Assembly: GCA_913051705.1 (NCBI GenBank)
Contig: CAJXCW010000021.1
Coordinates: 1 to 34,860, forward strand
Direction: 5' to 3'
Length of the DNA stretch: 34,860 nucleotides
Origin: an uncultured bacterium
GTDB lineage: Bacteria > JAAXHH01
Shown here: in pieces, positions 17,399-26,467 of the stretch
Position numbering within the stretch: the first letter of the stretch is position 1
Layout of the letters: each line of letters begins with the position of its first letter
The notes under the pieces: generated by a model
Told to the model about the DNA's origin: nothing
The model's input: only the letters and a program-made list of their open reading frames with translations
The model's database searches: none
Translations under genes and position numbers: made by a program

Positions 17399-18091
17399 TC
17401 ATATCCTGCCTTGTCGGTGCAGAATGCGTTCTGCGGTGTCCAGATCCTCCGGCGTGGTGATTTTTATATTGTCATAATCACCATGCAGGATGTGCACGTC
17501 ATGGCCGGCCCACTCAACCAGCGCCGCATCATCTGTACCGATATAATTCTCCTGCCGAGCCTTTTCGTGGGCTTCCCGTAGAATCTGACAGGTAAACGTC
17601 TGCGGCGTTTGCGCCAGCCAGAGCGTTGACCGGTCCAGTGTGGTTTCCACCATGCCGCCCCGGACGATCTTGATCGTATCCTTCGCCGGCACCGCCACAA
17701 GGACTGCGCCGTCCCGCCGGCATTGACGGATGGACGCGCTGATCAAGACCGGATCAATACATGGACGCGCGGCATCATGAATTAGAACCACATCGGTGTC
17801 CACGTCAAGCGTCTTTAATCCGTTAAATACAGATTCTTGTCTCGTGGCCCCGCCGGCGACAACATCCAACACGCGTTGATAACCGAATGCATCAACGATC
17901 TCATGCCGGCAGGCTTCCGGTTTTGACGGTTCCACTACGATAATATACCCATCCACCAACGGGCACTGATCTAATACATCCAGCGTATGAGCAAGGATCG
18001 GCCGGCCGCCGATTCGTATATACGGTTTCTCGACCTCGGTCTGCATCCGCAGGCCCTGACCGGCTGATGGTATAATCGCTATAACCTTCAT
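17399..18091 (-). CDS. ispD: 2-C-methyl-D-erythritol 4-phosphate cytidylyltransferase
   Basis: Third step of the MEP pathway: CTP plus MEP gives CDP-ME. The nucleotide-binding start IPSAGQGLRM with KPYIRIGGRPIL, then GGATRQESVFNGL, IHDAARPC, and YIGTDDAALVEWAGHDV are present. The 230-aa length is normal. It overlaps queA by 4 nt (ATGA type), so the two are probably co-transcribed. Partner ispF follows. Confidence 0.96.
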   Translation of the reverse strand: MKVIAIIPSAGQGLRMQTEVEKPYIRIGGRPILAHTLDVLDQCPLVDGYIIVVEPSKPEACRHEIVDAFGYQRVLDVVAGGATRQESVFNGLKTLDVDTDVVLIHDAARPCIDPVLISASIRQCRRDGAVLVAVPAKDTIKIVRGGMVETTLDRSTLWLAQTPQTFTCQILREAHEKARQENYIGTDDAALVEWAGHDVHILHGDYDNIKITTPEDLDTAERILHRQGRI

Positions 18092-19125
18092 ATAATCATC
18101 ATCGCATCGCCGTAGCTGTAGAAACGGTATTTCTCTCGAACAGCCTCTTCATACGCGTGTAACGTTCGTTCAATACCTGCGAATGCACAGACCAGCATAA
18201 GCAGGGTAGATTTCGGCAGGTGGAAGTTGGTTACCAGCACGTCCACGAGACGAAAACCATAGGGAGGATAGATGAAACGCGTGGTTCGGCCCTCATAGTC
18301 ACGTATTTCGTGATGATCAGCATACTCGACGGCAAGCGTTTCGAGCGTACGTACCGTCGTGGTGCCCACAGCGACAATTCTACCTGTTTGTTTATGCATG
18401 ACAATATCCTGTACCGCTGATGCCTCTACTCGAAAATATTCAGCGTCCATAATGTGTTCTTCAATCGTCTCGGACCGCACTGGTTGAAACGTCCCCGGCC
18501 CCACATGCAGAAGAACATGTTTTATAGACGTGCCTTGGGATCTTATACGGGCCAACAACGATTCTGTAAAGTGCAGGCCTGCTGTCGGCGCCGCCACGGC
18601 ACCGATTTCATCGGCATATACGGTCTGATATCGATCCCGGTCATTTGACGATGGATCACGCTGAATATAGGGCGGTAAGGGGAGCCGACCTATCCGTTCG
18701 ATGGTGCGAGGAACATCAACCTCATCGGCAAATCGGACATAACGGGGTTCATGACCGGGAACGTTATCTACCGTTGCGATCAATGCTCCGTTCTCCAACA
18801 AAAGCCTGGTTCCTGCGCCAAGCCGTGCGCCTGGGCGCAACATCGCCTCCCAGCGTCCGGATTCATCCTCGCGAATCAACACGACTTCCACCTGCCCGCC
18901 GGTCTTTTCCCGTACGCCGCGTAATCGGGCCTGCATAACACGTGTTCGGTTGAGTACCAGCGCATCAGACGGTCGAAGGTAATCAACAATATCCTTAAAA
19001 TACCGATGCTCGATCACACCTGTCTGCCTGTGTAAAACCATCAGTCGAGAGGCGTCGCGCGGTTCGACGGGATATTGGGCGATCAATGATTCGGGCAGCC
19101 GATAATTAAACTGGTCTATATTCAC
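18088..19125 (-). CDS. queA: S-adenosylmethionine:tRNA ribosyltransferase-isomerase
   Basis: Makes epoxyqueuosine in tRNA by transferring the ribosyl part of SAM to the preQ1 base. Family signatures are LPESLIAQYPVEPRDASRLMVL, LNRTRVMQARL, PTAGLHFT and HVLLHVGPGTFQPV. The frame extends to a GTG at 19161, but those 12 residues are translated GAACTCG repeat. The GTG at 19125 gives the usual N-terminus and 345 aa, and is preferred. No strong ribosome binding site is seen because the repeat abuts the start. Confidence 0.96.
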   Translation of the reverse strand: MNIDQFNYRLPESLIAQYPVEPRDASRLMVLHRQTGVIEHRYFKDIVDYLRPSDALVLNRTRVMQARLRGVREKTGGQVEVVLIREDESGRWEAMLRPGARLGAGTRLLLENGALIATVDNVPGHEPRYVRFADEVDVPRTIERIGRLPLPPYIQRDPSSNDRDRYQTVYADEIGAVAAPTAGLHFTESLLARIRSQGTSIKHVLLHVGPGTFQPVRSETIEEHIMDAEYFRVEASAVQDIVMHKQTGRIVAVGTTTVRTLETLAVEYADHHEIRDYEGRTTRFIYPPYGFRLVDVLVTNFHLPKSTLLMLVCAFAGIERTLHAYEEAVREKYRFYSYGDAMMII

Positions 19126-19127
19126 CA

Positions 19128-19190
19128 ACGAGTTCCGAGTTCCGAGTTCCGAGTTAGACACGAGGTGTTTTTACTCGGAACTCGGAACTT
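19128..19190. repeat. GAACTCG heptamer inverted repeat between ruvB and queA
   Basis: On the minus strand AGTTCCGAGTTCCGAGT is followed by an 18-nt loop and then ACTCGGAACTCGGAACT, a perfect 17-bp stem. The loop itself can pair ACAC with GTGT. It fills the whole gap between the ruvB stop and the queA start. A second, decayed copy is at 31950-32023. Confidence 0.85.
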
Positions 19191-20219
19191 TCAATCAAAC
19201 AAACTTTCTTGTCGACGCCTGGGCTCAAGTCCCAGATGCTTGTATGCCATCTCGGTCACCACGCGCCCGCGTGGTGTTCTTTTGATGAATCCCTGTATAA
19301 TAAGATACGGCTCGTAGACTTCTTCGAGCGTACCGCTTTCTTCACTCACGGCTATGGCCAGCGTATTCAGGCCGACCGGACCGCCATCGTATTTCTCTAT
19401 AATCGTTGCCAGGATCAGCCGATTCATGTCGTCGAGCCCCATATGATCCACGCGCAGCATATCGAAAGCAGCCTTGGCGACCTTGCCGGTGATATGACCA
19501 TCGGCTTTTACCTGCGCGTAGTCCCGCACCCGGCGCAGATAGCGGTTGGCGATGCGGGGCGTGCCGCGGGAACGACGTGCAATTTCCATCGCTCCCTCCT
19601 CATCGATCTGTACGCCGAGGATATTCGCAGCGCGTATCACGATGAGATACAGATTTTCAGGCGTATAGAAGTCCAGTCGTATGGGAATGGGAAAACGGGC
19701 CAGCAGAGGAGGGGTAAGCAGGCCGGCACGAGTCGTCGCCCCAACCAGGGTAAAGCCTTCCAGGGGGAGGGTCAACGAACGGGCACTAGGCCCCCGATCC
19801 ACCATAATGTCGATCTTGAAATCTTCCATCGCAGAATACATGTGTTCTTCAACCACATGGTTCAGGCGATGAATTTCGTCAATAAAAAAAACGTCACCGG
19901 ATTGGAGGTTGGTCAGCAAGCCTGCCAGGTCGGCGGGGCGCTCCAGTACCGGTCCGGCGGTGGGGCGCATATCGACGCCCATTTCGTTGGCAAGGATAGT
20001 AGCCAGGGTGGTCTTCCCTAAGCCGGGAGGGCCGTGCAGCAGCACATGATCGAGTGTGTCACCCCGGCGTTTTGCGGCTTCGACATAGAGCTGCAACTCC
20101 TCCTTGGCTTTTTCCTGACCGGGGAAATCCTCGAACCGGGTCGGCCGTAACGCTTTGTCTAATTCCGTATCTTCATCAAAACGGTCCGGATCGGTCAGGT
20201 CATGCTCTTCTTCACCCAT
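19191..20219 (-). CDS. ruvB: Holliday junction branch-migration helicase RuvB
   Basis: AAA+ motor that drives branch migration with RuvA. Walker A GPPGLGKT (about 63-70), Walker B FIDEIHRL, sensor GATTRAGLL, arginine finger region [11 protein letters not shown] and the C-terminal winged helix are intact. The 342-aa length is normal. GGGAGG inside the end of ruvA serves as ribosome binding site; the start is 1 nt after the ruvA stop. Confidence 0.98.
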   Translation of the reverse strand: MGEEEHDLTDPDRFDEDTELDKALRPTRFEDFPGQEKAKEELQLYVEAAKRRGDTLDHVLLHGPPGLGKTTLATILANEMGVDMRPTAGPVLERPADLAGLLTNLQSGDVFFIDEIHRLNHVVEEHMYSAMEDFKIDIMVDRGPSARSLTLPLEGFTLVGATTRAGLLTPPLLARFPIPIRLDFYTPENLYLIVIRAANILGVQIDEEGAMEIARRSRGTPRIANRYLRRVRDYAQVKADGHITGKVAKAAFDMLRVDHMGLDDMNRLILATIIEKYDGGPVGLNTLAIAVSEESGTLEEVYEPYLIIQGFIKRTPRGRVVTEMAYKHLGLEPRRRQESLFD

Positions 20220-20220
20220 C

Positions 20221-20826
20221 CTAGCGGCCTCCCTGCTGGAGTACTTGCCGGATGATCTGTTCTGCGGACAAAGCCTCTTCCGTATTGCCCGTTATTCGGG
20301 CCACCATCTGACGCGCCTGCGGCTGATCATAGCCCAGAGCGATCAGCCCCAAAACGGCGTCGGTTACATCGGATTGATCGCCGGAGGCCGCCAGGGGCAA
20401 TGCGTCCGATGCATCGACATCCATCTTCCCCATTTTATCACGCAATTCCATGATGAGTCGTTGTGCCGTCTTCTTTCCTATCTTTGGCAAGGTGGCCAGT
20501 TGCTTTACATCTTCGGTCAGGATAGCCGTTGTGAAATCAGCGACTGTGGTACCGGAAAGGATATTCAACGCCATACCAGGCCCGATGCCGGACAGGGAGA
20601 TCAGCATTTCAAATAACCGTTTTTCGTCCGTGGTAGAAAATCCATACAGTTGGAGCACGTCTTCACGTACATGAAGATACGTCTCGACACGCACCCGGCT
20701 GTGTAGAGCGCCGAGCGCTTGAAAGCTGGATAAGGGAATATGTATGGCAAGACCGATACCACCGACATTGACCGTGATTTGTGTAGGTTGCTTTTCAGTC
20801 AGTTCCCCTTCGACGAAAGCGATCAT
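20221..20826 (-). CDS. ruvA: Holliday junction DNA-binding protein RuvA
   Basis: Tetrameric junction-binding platform for RuvB. It has the OB-fold domain, two helix-hairpin-helix motifs ([14 protein letters not shown] and [16 protein letters not shown]) and the flexible link to the C-terminal UBA-like domain ([19 protein letters not shown]) that contacts RuvB. 201 aa. It starts 4 bp after ruvC. Confidence 0.97.
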   Translation of the reverse strand: MIAFVEGELTEKQPTQITVNVGGIGLAIHIPLSSFQALGALHSRVRVETYLHVREDVLQLYGFSTTDEKRLFEMLISLSGIGPGMALNILSGTTVADFTTAILTEDVKQLATLPKIGKKTAQRLIMELRDKMGKMDVDASDALPLAASGDQSDVTDAVLGLIALGYDQPQARQMVARITGNTEEALSAEQIIRQVLQQGGR

Positions 20827-20830
20827 CCAA

Positions 20831-21310
20831 TCATATCCTTCCTAATGTCCGTTGGGTATGACACAAAGCTATGGCGACGGCATCCGCTGCATCTGCCGGT
20901 TTAGGGACCCGAGGCAGTTTCAGTATGGCACGCACCATATACTGCACCTGTTCCTTCGACGCGGCGCCGACGCCGACCACAGCCATCTTCACTTCACGCG
21001 GCGCATATTCCGAGACCGGCAAGTCCCTGTTGGCAACCGCCAGCAGAGCAACGCCACGGGCATGTCCCAGGGTCAATGCCGCCTTGGGATATCGACCGGC
21101 AAACATCGATTCGATGGCCACCTGCTCCGGCTTATGTGTATCTATGACCTGACACAACCCATCATAGATTTGCTTTAACCGATCCGGTAGGGCCTGGCCC
21201 GATTTGGTACGGATGGCCCCACATTCAATGAGCTTGCAATGTCGACCCTGCTTTGTGATTACCCCGTAGCCTGTAATCACACTACCGGGATCAATACCGA
21301 GAATAATCAT
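20831..21310 (-). CDS. ruvC: Holliday junction resolvase RuvC
   Basis: Endonuclease that resolves junctions held by RuvAB. The acidic residues are in place: D7 in ILGIDPG, Glu in QVAIESMF, and the DAADAVAIALCH end. The 159-aa length is normal. Upstream, two octamer-type units lie where a ribosome binding site would be expected, and none is clear. Complete ruvCAB cluster. Confidence 0.97.
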   Translation of the reverse strand: MIILGIDPGSVITGYGVITKQGRHCKLIECGAIRTKSGQALPDRLKQIYDGLCQVIDTHKPEQVAIESMFAGRYPKAALTLGHARGVALLAVANRDLPVSEYAPREVKMAVVGVGAASKEQVQYMVRAILKLPRVPKPADAADAVAIALCHTQRTLGRI

Positions 21311-21320
21311 TGTTGGGAAA

Positions 21321-21337
21321 CGTCGATTCGTTGTTTC
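21321..21337. repeat. Two octamer units upstream of ruvC
   Basis: On the minus strand GAAACAAC and GAATCGAC stand in tandem in the 31-bp gap between yebC and ruvC. They match the GAAnnnAC formula of the larger arrays. With only two units this may be chance, but the position between genes fits. Confidence 0.4.
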
Positions 21338-21341
21338 ATCC

Positions 21342-22091
21342 TTATCCGTTCATCTCCTCCAGCACCTTATCATCCATATCGAAATTGGCGTAAACATTCT
21401 GGACGTCGTCGTGCTCTTCCAGGACTTCCAGCAGGCGAAGAAGTTGCTCTGCCTCCTGGCCTTCAATAGCGACGGTAGACTGCGGAATGCGGCTGATTTC
21501 CGCCCGCAAGGGTTCAATACCGTTTTCAATCAGTTGACTTCGAACCGACTCGAATTCAGACGGCGAGGTAAATACATCAAACGTATCCCCTTCATCCTGA
21601 ATGTCCTCGGCGCCGGCGTCCAGGGCGATCATCATAATCTCATCTTCATCCTGTCCTTCTTTATTTACGACGATCAGACCTTTTTGATCGAACATCCAGG
21701 CGACGCATCCGGTATCCCCTATATTACCGCCGTTCTTGGAGAACGCATGCCGGATTTCCGGTGTGGTCCGATTTTTATTATCCGTCACCGCTTCGATCAA
21801 CACAGCGACGCCCCCCGGACCATATCCTTCATAGGTCAGCTCTTCGTACATTATGCCTTCAAGCTCACCTGTGCCGCGAGCGATAGCCCGATCGATATTG
21901 GCCTGGGGCACATTCTCAGCCCTGGATGTAAGTACCGCCGTTCTAAGCCGGGCATTGACGTTGACGTTCCCACCGCCCTCACGCGCCGCAATCGTGATCT
22001 CCTTGACCAGCTTTGTAAATATCCTACCTCGCTGGGCATCGTTCTTCTCTTTTTTTCGTTTTATGGTACTCCATTTGGAATGCCCGGACAT
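21342..22091 (-). CDS. yebC: YebC/PmpR-TACO1 family protein
   Basis: Member of the widespread YebC family, described as transcription regulators and, for some members, as translation factors easing ribosome stalling at proline runs. The N-terminal signature GHSKWSTIKRKK, then RAENVPQANIDRAIARGTG and YEGYGPGGVAVLIEAVTDN are intact; 249 aa. Next to ruvCAB, as in many bacteria. AAGGAGGTAAC is a strong ribosome binding site. Product naming is firm, cellular role less so. Confidence 0.95.
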   Translation of the reverse strand: MSGHSKWSTIKRKKEKNDAQRGRIFTKLVKEITIAAREGGGNVNVNARLRTAVLTSRAENVPQANIDRAIARGTGELEGIMYEELTYEGYGPGGVAVLIEAVTDNKNRTTPEIRHAFSKNGGNIGDTGCVAWMFDQKGLIVVNKEGQDEDEIMMIALDAGAEDIQDEGDTFDVFTSPSEFESVRSQLIENGIEPLRAEISRIPQSTVAIEGQEAEQLLRLLEVLEEHDDVQNVYANFDMDDKVLEEMNG

Positions 22092-22116
22092 GTTACCTCC
22101 TTACCTGTGGAGCCTC

Positions 22117-24348
22117 TTACTGTACCATCACCACCTGTTTCCCCGTCCCGATATTGTTGGATGTATCTCGGGCCCGTATGGCAATAGTGTGTTCCCCGGC
22201 GTTCAAATGAGTCAATGCCAAATTAAACGTCTCTTCCCTCGAATCTGCGACACCATCGGTAGGATAAACGACCAGCCAGTCTCCGCCGTCGATAGCGTAT
22301 TCCACCTTAAATACCGGACTGGCGACATCCTGTACAGTAAATGACAATGTGAGGCGATTCATTTTGATATCTGCGATACGAGGCGCCGTATTATCTACAA
22401 GAAACGGTTCACTGATCATCTCTGATCGCAAGGTCTGATCCGGTGGGTTGGAGGGGGCATCGCTAACCGTCACCTTTACGGTATACATGCCATCAGGAAA
22501 GGTTTCAGAATCCCATGAATAGGAGGGATTGTGTAAATCATCCTTCAGCAGCTTCCACTGGGTTTCCCCTTCTCCAAGAAAATATATAGCATAGGACAAC
22601 ATATCCTGATTCGAATCTGTCGCATTAATTGCTACAGCCCGAAAACCCTTCTTATAGGCAGGCGTCCCGGATGAGCCCTGTCGCTTGTTGGCCCGATTGC
22701 CGATCTGTCCGGCAATTTTAGGCGGCAGATCGTTCTGTCCATTAGTACCGTTGGATGAATCGCGCAAATATACGCCTGGCTCATACACGGTAAGGGAATT
22801 CACCATCGGAGCTACATTACGGGTCAGGTAGGCAATCGACACACTGGATACGCGCGGCGACAGATCGTTTCTGGTATTCAGTACAGCTTTCCATTGAATA
22901 TAACGCGTAGCAGGGCAGGAGATAGATTCCCCATCAGGATCGGTATACGGCCCGGTCCAGTTACTCCAGGTTTTATCCGGCGAATCCGTATTACCGGACC
23001 GTACATAGAATTGTACGGTCGTACCGTCTGGTTGTGTACCATCCCAGCGAATACGCCCCCACAAGGACGTACTCTGTGTATCCTTGACCTCGGACTCGAA
23101 CGTCCCTTCTCGAACAGGCTGCCTGCTCATACTATAGATATTACCAAGATTACTTGCCGCAACCATGATCCGGCCGGATGAGGTATGCATGAAGGCGGTA
23201 ATCTGGGCTTCTGCAAGTTGGGCCAATATTGTGCTTCGGCCGCGTTCCCGGACAGCATAGAGTTTTCCACTTGGCCCTGTACCAATTAACAAGACGCCGT
23301 CCTCTCGGCTTGCAAGGGCCAGACCCGTATCTTCCCGTGAACGCCACCACTCCTCTACCACACCGTCCGTTCGAATTCTGTATACAATGCCGCCGCCCGA
23401 ACCGGAAGAACGAACTGTCGTAGCGGATGATCTGCCATTCGGTGATGCGGTCACTTCGATCACCCCCACATCCAGTTCATTCGATGGCCTGTTGGATGCA
23501 GACGGAGACGCCCGCGTTGGCGGGAGTTGACTGCCGACCTGTCGTCTGATACGAGGCTCATTCAATGCCCCGGCATAGATGGAGCCATCGGCATCTACCA
23601 GCAAGGTATGGACTTCCTGGTAGGGCGAATCATACAGCACGGAAACCGTTCCGGCAGACGTGATACGATACACACGGCCGTTGGGCTCGGTACCGGCAAT
23701 CAGGTTTCCTTCCAGATCCATAGCCAACGCGACCACATGAGTCTCTTCTGTTTCCGCAAGGATAGCGGCGCGACCATTTTTATCGATTTTGTAAATCCGA
23801 CCCTGCTCACCAGTACCCGCATACAGATTACCGGAGGCGTCAATGGTCAGGGCCCATATATATCGAACAGGTTGGTCGGAGGTGTTATTTTCATTGGGAT
23901 CAAAAAAAATCGACGACTGACCTTCAGGGGTCACTTTATAGACCTTGCCGTCGGGGAAGGTGGAGACATAAATATGGTCAGAGGCGTCAATGGCCACGCT
24001 GTGGATCTCCAACTCATCTACATCGAAGAATATCCGACCTTGGCCGTTGGCATCAATCTGATACAACTTACCGTCGTTGCCGGTACCAGCATATAGATGG
24101 CCCTTTGAATCGGAGGCCAAACACCAGACTAAAGGTTCATTTGTCTCAAACAAAGAAGCCAACGACGGCGAGAGCGTCAGGTATCCTTGACTGGCAATAG
24201 ATATATGAAGGGGGTCACCTTTCTGGAAATCCCGTTGACTGGACTGTTCCCATATCACCGGCGTTGAAGCCTGCGATGTATTGATCATCAACAGGCCGAT
24301 CATCATCAGACCGACATGTCCCCACCCCATATGATACTTCACAGGCAT
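22117..24348 (-). CDS. Exported seven-bladed propeller protein with Ig-like C-terminus
   Basis: A 743-aa protein with a signal peptide (VGLMMIGLLMINTSQA). At least seven blade motifs of the form (L/I)YAGT..(N/D)G(K/R)(L/V)Y.I recur from about residue 75 to 410 (for example LYAGTGNDGKLYQID, LYAGTGEQGRIYKID, LIGTGPSGKLYAV). A Ser/Gly-rich insertion interrupts them around 270-320. The C-terminal third has Ig/fibronectin-like parts, one starting VDNTAPRI. It begins 3 bp after the S55 protein stop; an in-frame GTG at 24342 is better spaced from GGAG. Probably works with its upstream partner in the periplasm or at the surface. Ligand unknown. Confidence 0.82.
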   Translation of the reverse strand: MPVKYHMGWGHVGLMMIGLLMINTSQASTPVIWEQSSQRDFQKGDPLHISIASQGYLTLSPSLASLFETNEPLVWCLASDSKGHLYAGTGNDGKLYQIDANGQGRIFFDVDELEIHSVAIDASDHIYVSTFPDGKVYKVTPEGQSSIFFDPNENNTSDQPVRYIWALTIDASGNLYAGTGEQGRIYKIDKNGRAAILAETEETHVVALAMDLEGNLIAGTEPNGRVYRITSAGTVSVLYDSPYQEVHTLLVDADGSIYAGALNEPRIRRQVGSQLPPTRASPSASNRPSNELDVGVIEVTASPNGRSSATTVRSSGSGGGIVYRIRTDGVVEEWWRSREDTGLALASREDGVLLIGTGPSGKLYAVRERGRSTILAQLAEAQITAFMHTSSGRIMVAASNLGNIYSMSRQPVREGTFESEVKDTQSTSLWGRIRWDGTQPDGTTVQFYVRSGNTDSPDKTWSNWTGPYTDPDGESISCPATRYIQWKAVLNTRNDLSPRVSSVSIAYLTRNVAPMVNSLTVYEPGVYLRDSSNGTNGQNDLPPKIAGQIGNRANKRQGSSGTPAYKKGFRAVAINATDSNQDMLSYAIYFLGEGETQWKLLKDDLHNPSYSWDSETFPDGMYTVKVTVSDAPSNPPDQTLRSEMISEPFLVDNTAPRIADIKMNRLTLSFTVQDVASPVFKVEYAIDGGDWLVVYPTDGVADSREETFNLALTHLNAGEHTIAIRARDTSNNIGTGKQVVMVQ

Positions 24349-24351
24349 CTC

Positions 24352-26166
24352 CTATTGCTTTACGGTCAATCGTCCCCGGCTCTGTCCGGTAATGACATAG
24401 TCTGTTTCAATAACTTTTTCAGCCAGCACCAACTCCCGAATGACGGTAAAACTGCCGTTAATCCGGTCTGAATTCATGACCGAAAGCACCGACGGCGGTA
24501 AGGCAGGCATCTCTGTGCCTTTAACAAAGCCCCCTGTGTTCGTCTGATATAATTTAACGTACACGCGATTATTGGTGCGTCGTTTGTTCAGCAGGCCTAT
24601 TAACTGTTCTACATCATCGGGCCGAAACCGTTGGGGCGCCGATCTCATTTCATGTTGCGCAAGCGCCTGTGCGCTGCCTACAAGTATCTGTACCGTACCT
24701 CTCTCAAGATGCTTCGGTACAGGTATTTTAATTTTTTTAATGATCCGGTCACCACGATACGGCCGGAGGAACACACTAACCTCAAGTTCGTCTCCGGGGT
24801 GCACTTCGTTCTGATTATACCACACCCCTTCAATGACCGCCGTACGGCGGTCGCTGGTAGACCGGATCGTCAAATTCAGGGATTCGATGTGCGGCGTGAC
24901 AAACCGATTATCGAGTACGATGTTCAGCATCCGGGTCACATTCGTGGTCATGGAAAGTAACGTAAGCTGTCCCGAAAACAAATCATCAAGCATAATATCC
25001 GGATACCCGCGCATGGCTACCCGGCCGGCCAGCCGGATCGTTCGCTCCCCGCCCAGGCGGCCATTTCCCAAAATGGTATTTGCTACGCCCATATTCACCA
25101 GCGTAGGTGTCCATGCGGTCGACATCATAACGTCGAATTGATAGGTATTGACCAGTTGATTGCCGACATGCAAAGCGATTTCTACCGGGATCATTTGTGC
25201 TGTATCTCCGAGTTTGCCGTACAGTCCATTGGTGTGATCCCAAAGTACCGCACCGACGACTTTAGTTACATTACCGATTTTGGTAGAAGAAGCCTGATCC
25301 GGTATCACAGTAATGATATCCGCCTGGGTCATCGGGATGTTCAATGCCCCGGACCACAGGTAAGGATGGCCAAAAGCCAGGATGGTCTTATCGTTTCGAT
25401 AGGTTACGGTACCGGTACCTGCCATATTGAAATCGCCCCGGATAAGCTGGGCGCCGACGGCGGAGCCCGGTTCCAGTGTATGTTCGTCGATACGCGGTAT
25501 GTTTTCGGTCTCCTCTGTCTGTATACTCCCGCCGCCACCCATCAATGGAATCAATCCCTTTTGACGGAAGGTGTTTTCAAAAAGCTTTACCGCCGCCGGG
25601 TTGAAGCCGGAGAAAACCATAGGAACACTGATGGGTTTCAGAAAAGGTGTATCAGACGATGGGCCAACGGGTTGAACGGGCGCACGCATTTCCCGTAAAC
25701 CCGAACCGGATTGATCTACCGGTTCACCGTCTTTGGGCTGGGAATCATACGTCACCGCATCCTGGATGGCCAGCATCTGGCCTATCGGCGTAATACCGGC
25801 GATGGGTTCTTTAGGCAATTGGCCGAAGCTATAGGCCAATGCGCCGACGAGTTTACCATCGATATATATCGGACTGCCGCTCATGCCGGCAATAACGCCT
25901 GCATCATCCACATACGGACCGGATACCCGGACCATGATTAGATCATGCTTCGCATAGAATATGTTTTTCATGATCCCGAGCACTTCGACATAAAATGTAT
26001 CTATCTGGGTACCCTGGAAAACTGTCAGACCGTATCCTCTCATACCCGGCTTCACTTCTTTAATATCCATGAACTCACTGGAGGTCTGACACCAGACCGG
26101 GCGTATGCCAAAAAGAAGAAACGCCATCCAAAGCCAGATATACGGACGGCGGCGTATATCCATCAT
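24352..26166 (-). CDS. SpoIVB-like S55 peptidase-domain protein, exported
   Basis: A 604-aa exported protein (hydrophobic WLWMAFLLFGI, cut near VWC or WCQ). VKPGMRGYGLTVFQG and IAGMSGSPIYIDGKLVGALAY match the serine-protease region of the S55 family, with the likely nucleophile near residue 96. GSAVGAQLIRGD then ILAFGHPY, near 265, resembles the His region of SpoIVB, where it precedes the Ser. The order is thus reversed. The C-terminal half has no name I recognise. The start at 26166 is nine bases from GAGG; ATGs at 26175 and 26181 are alternatives. No sporulation genes are nearby, so a signalling or processing role outside spores is likely. It is translationally close to the propeller gene. 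Confidence 0.8.
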   Translation of the reverse strand: MMDIRRRPYIWLWMAFLLFGIRPVWCQTSSEFMDIKEVKPGMRGYGLTVFQGTQIDTFYVEVLGIMKNIFYAKHDLIMVRVSGPYVDDAGVIAGMSGSPIYIDGKLVGALAYSFGQLPKEPIAGITPIGQMLAIQDAVTYDSQPKDGEPVDQSGSGLREMRAPVQPVGPSSDTPFLKPISVPMVFSGFNPAAVKLFENTFRQKGLIPLMGGGGSIQTEETENIPRIDEHTLEPGSAVGAQLIRGDFNMAGTGTVTYRNDKTILAFGHPYLWSGALNIPMTQADIITVIPDQASSTKIGNVTKVVGAVLWDHTNGLYGKLGDTAQMIPVEIALHVGNQLVNTYQFDVMMSTAWTPTLVNMGVANTILGNGRLGGERTIRLAGRVAMRGYPDIMLDDLFSGQLTLLSMTTNVTRMLNIVLDNRFVTPHIESLNLTIRSTSDRRTAVIEGVWYNQNEVHPGDELEVSVFLRPYRGDRIIKKIKIPVPKHLERGTVQILVGSAQALAQHEMRSAPQRFRPDDVEQLIGLLNKRRTNNRVYVKLYQTNTGGFVKGTEMPALPPSVLSVMNSDRINGSFTVIRELVLAEKVIETDYVITGQSRGRLTVKQ

Positions 26167-26221
26167 GTGATCCATCCTCATATCAAATCAGATAACCATA
26201 ACAAACGTAGAGTATCTCCGC

Positions 26222-26250
26222 AATATACAGACGAAAATATATCGGAGCAA
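26222..26250 (-). promoter_or_regulatory. Possible promoter of the S55-propeller pair
   Basis: On the minus strand TTGCTC (26245-26250, 3/6) is followed by a 17-bp spacer and TATATT (26222-26227, 5/6), about 40 bp before the start codons. The -35 is weak. Confidence 0.4.
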
Positions 26251-26299
26251 CTTCTTTCTCTGATGTACATTTATGAGTTATTATCAAAATAGAAAGCGC

Positions 26300-26329
26300 T
26301 TGACTTATCAAGCAACTTACGCATGTTAT
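26300..26329 (+). promoter_or_regulatory. Possible promoter of the serine acetyltransferase gene
   Basis: TTGACT (26300-26305, 5/6) and TGTTAT (26324-26329, 4/6) with an 18-bp spacer in the divergent gap. The transcript would start about 130 nt before the gene and include the hairpin at 26363-26430. Confidence 0.4.
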
Positions 26330-26362
26330 ATGGGGTATAACAAATGCTTTAGTATCAGAGTT

Positions 26363-26430
26363 GGTGGCAGATAGCAGATGGGATTGTCATCAGAACATCG
26401 GCATCAGGATTTCACCATCTGCCATCCACC
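26363..26430. repeat. Heptamer-type inverted repeat in the cysE leader
   Basis: GGTGGCAGATAGCAGATGG (26363-26381) and CCATCTGCCATCCACC (26415-26430) pair as 8 bp (GCAGATGG/CCATCTGC) and 5 bp (GGTGG/CCACC) with an internal bulge. The left arm holds the tandem units GGCAGAT and AGCAGAT. It lies in the divergent gap just before cysE. Confidence 0.6.
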
Positions 26431-26467
26431 GCCTACGCCATAATCTACCGCCAACGGATGCAGGAAA

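Noticed and set aside
18930-18950. Palindrome AACACGTGTT inside queA
   Set aside because: It lies in well-conserved coding sequence and is short enough to be chance.
19126-19161. Upstream GTG start of queA giving 12 extra residues
   Set aside because: The extra residues are translated GAACTCG repeat, and the family N-terminus begins at the GTG at 19125.
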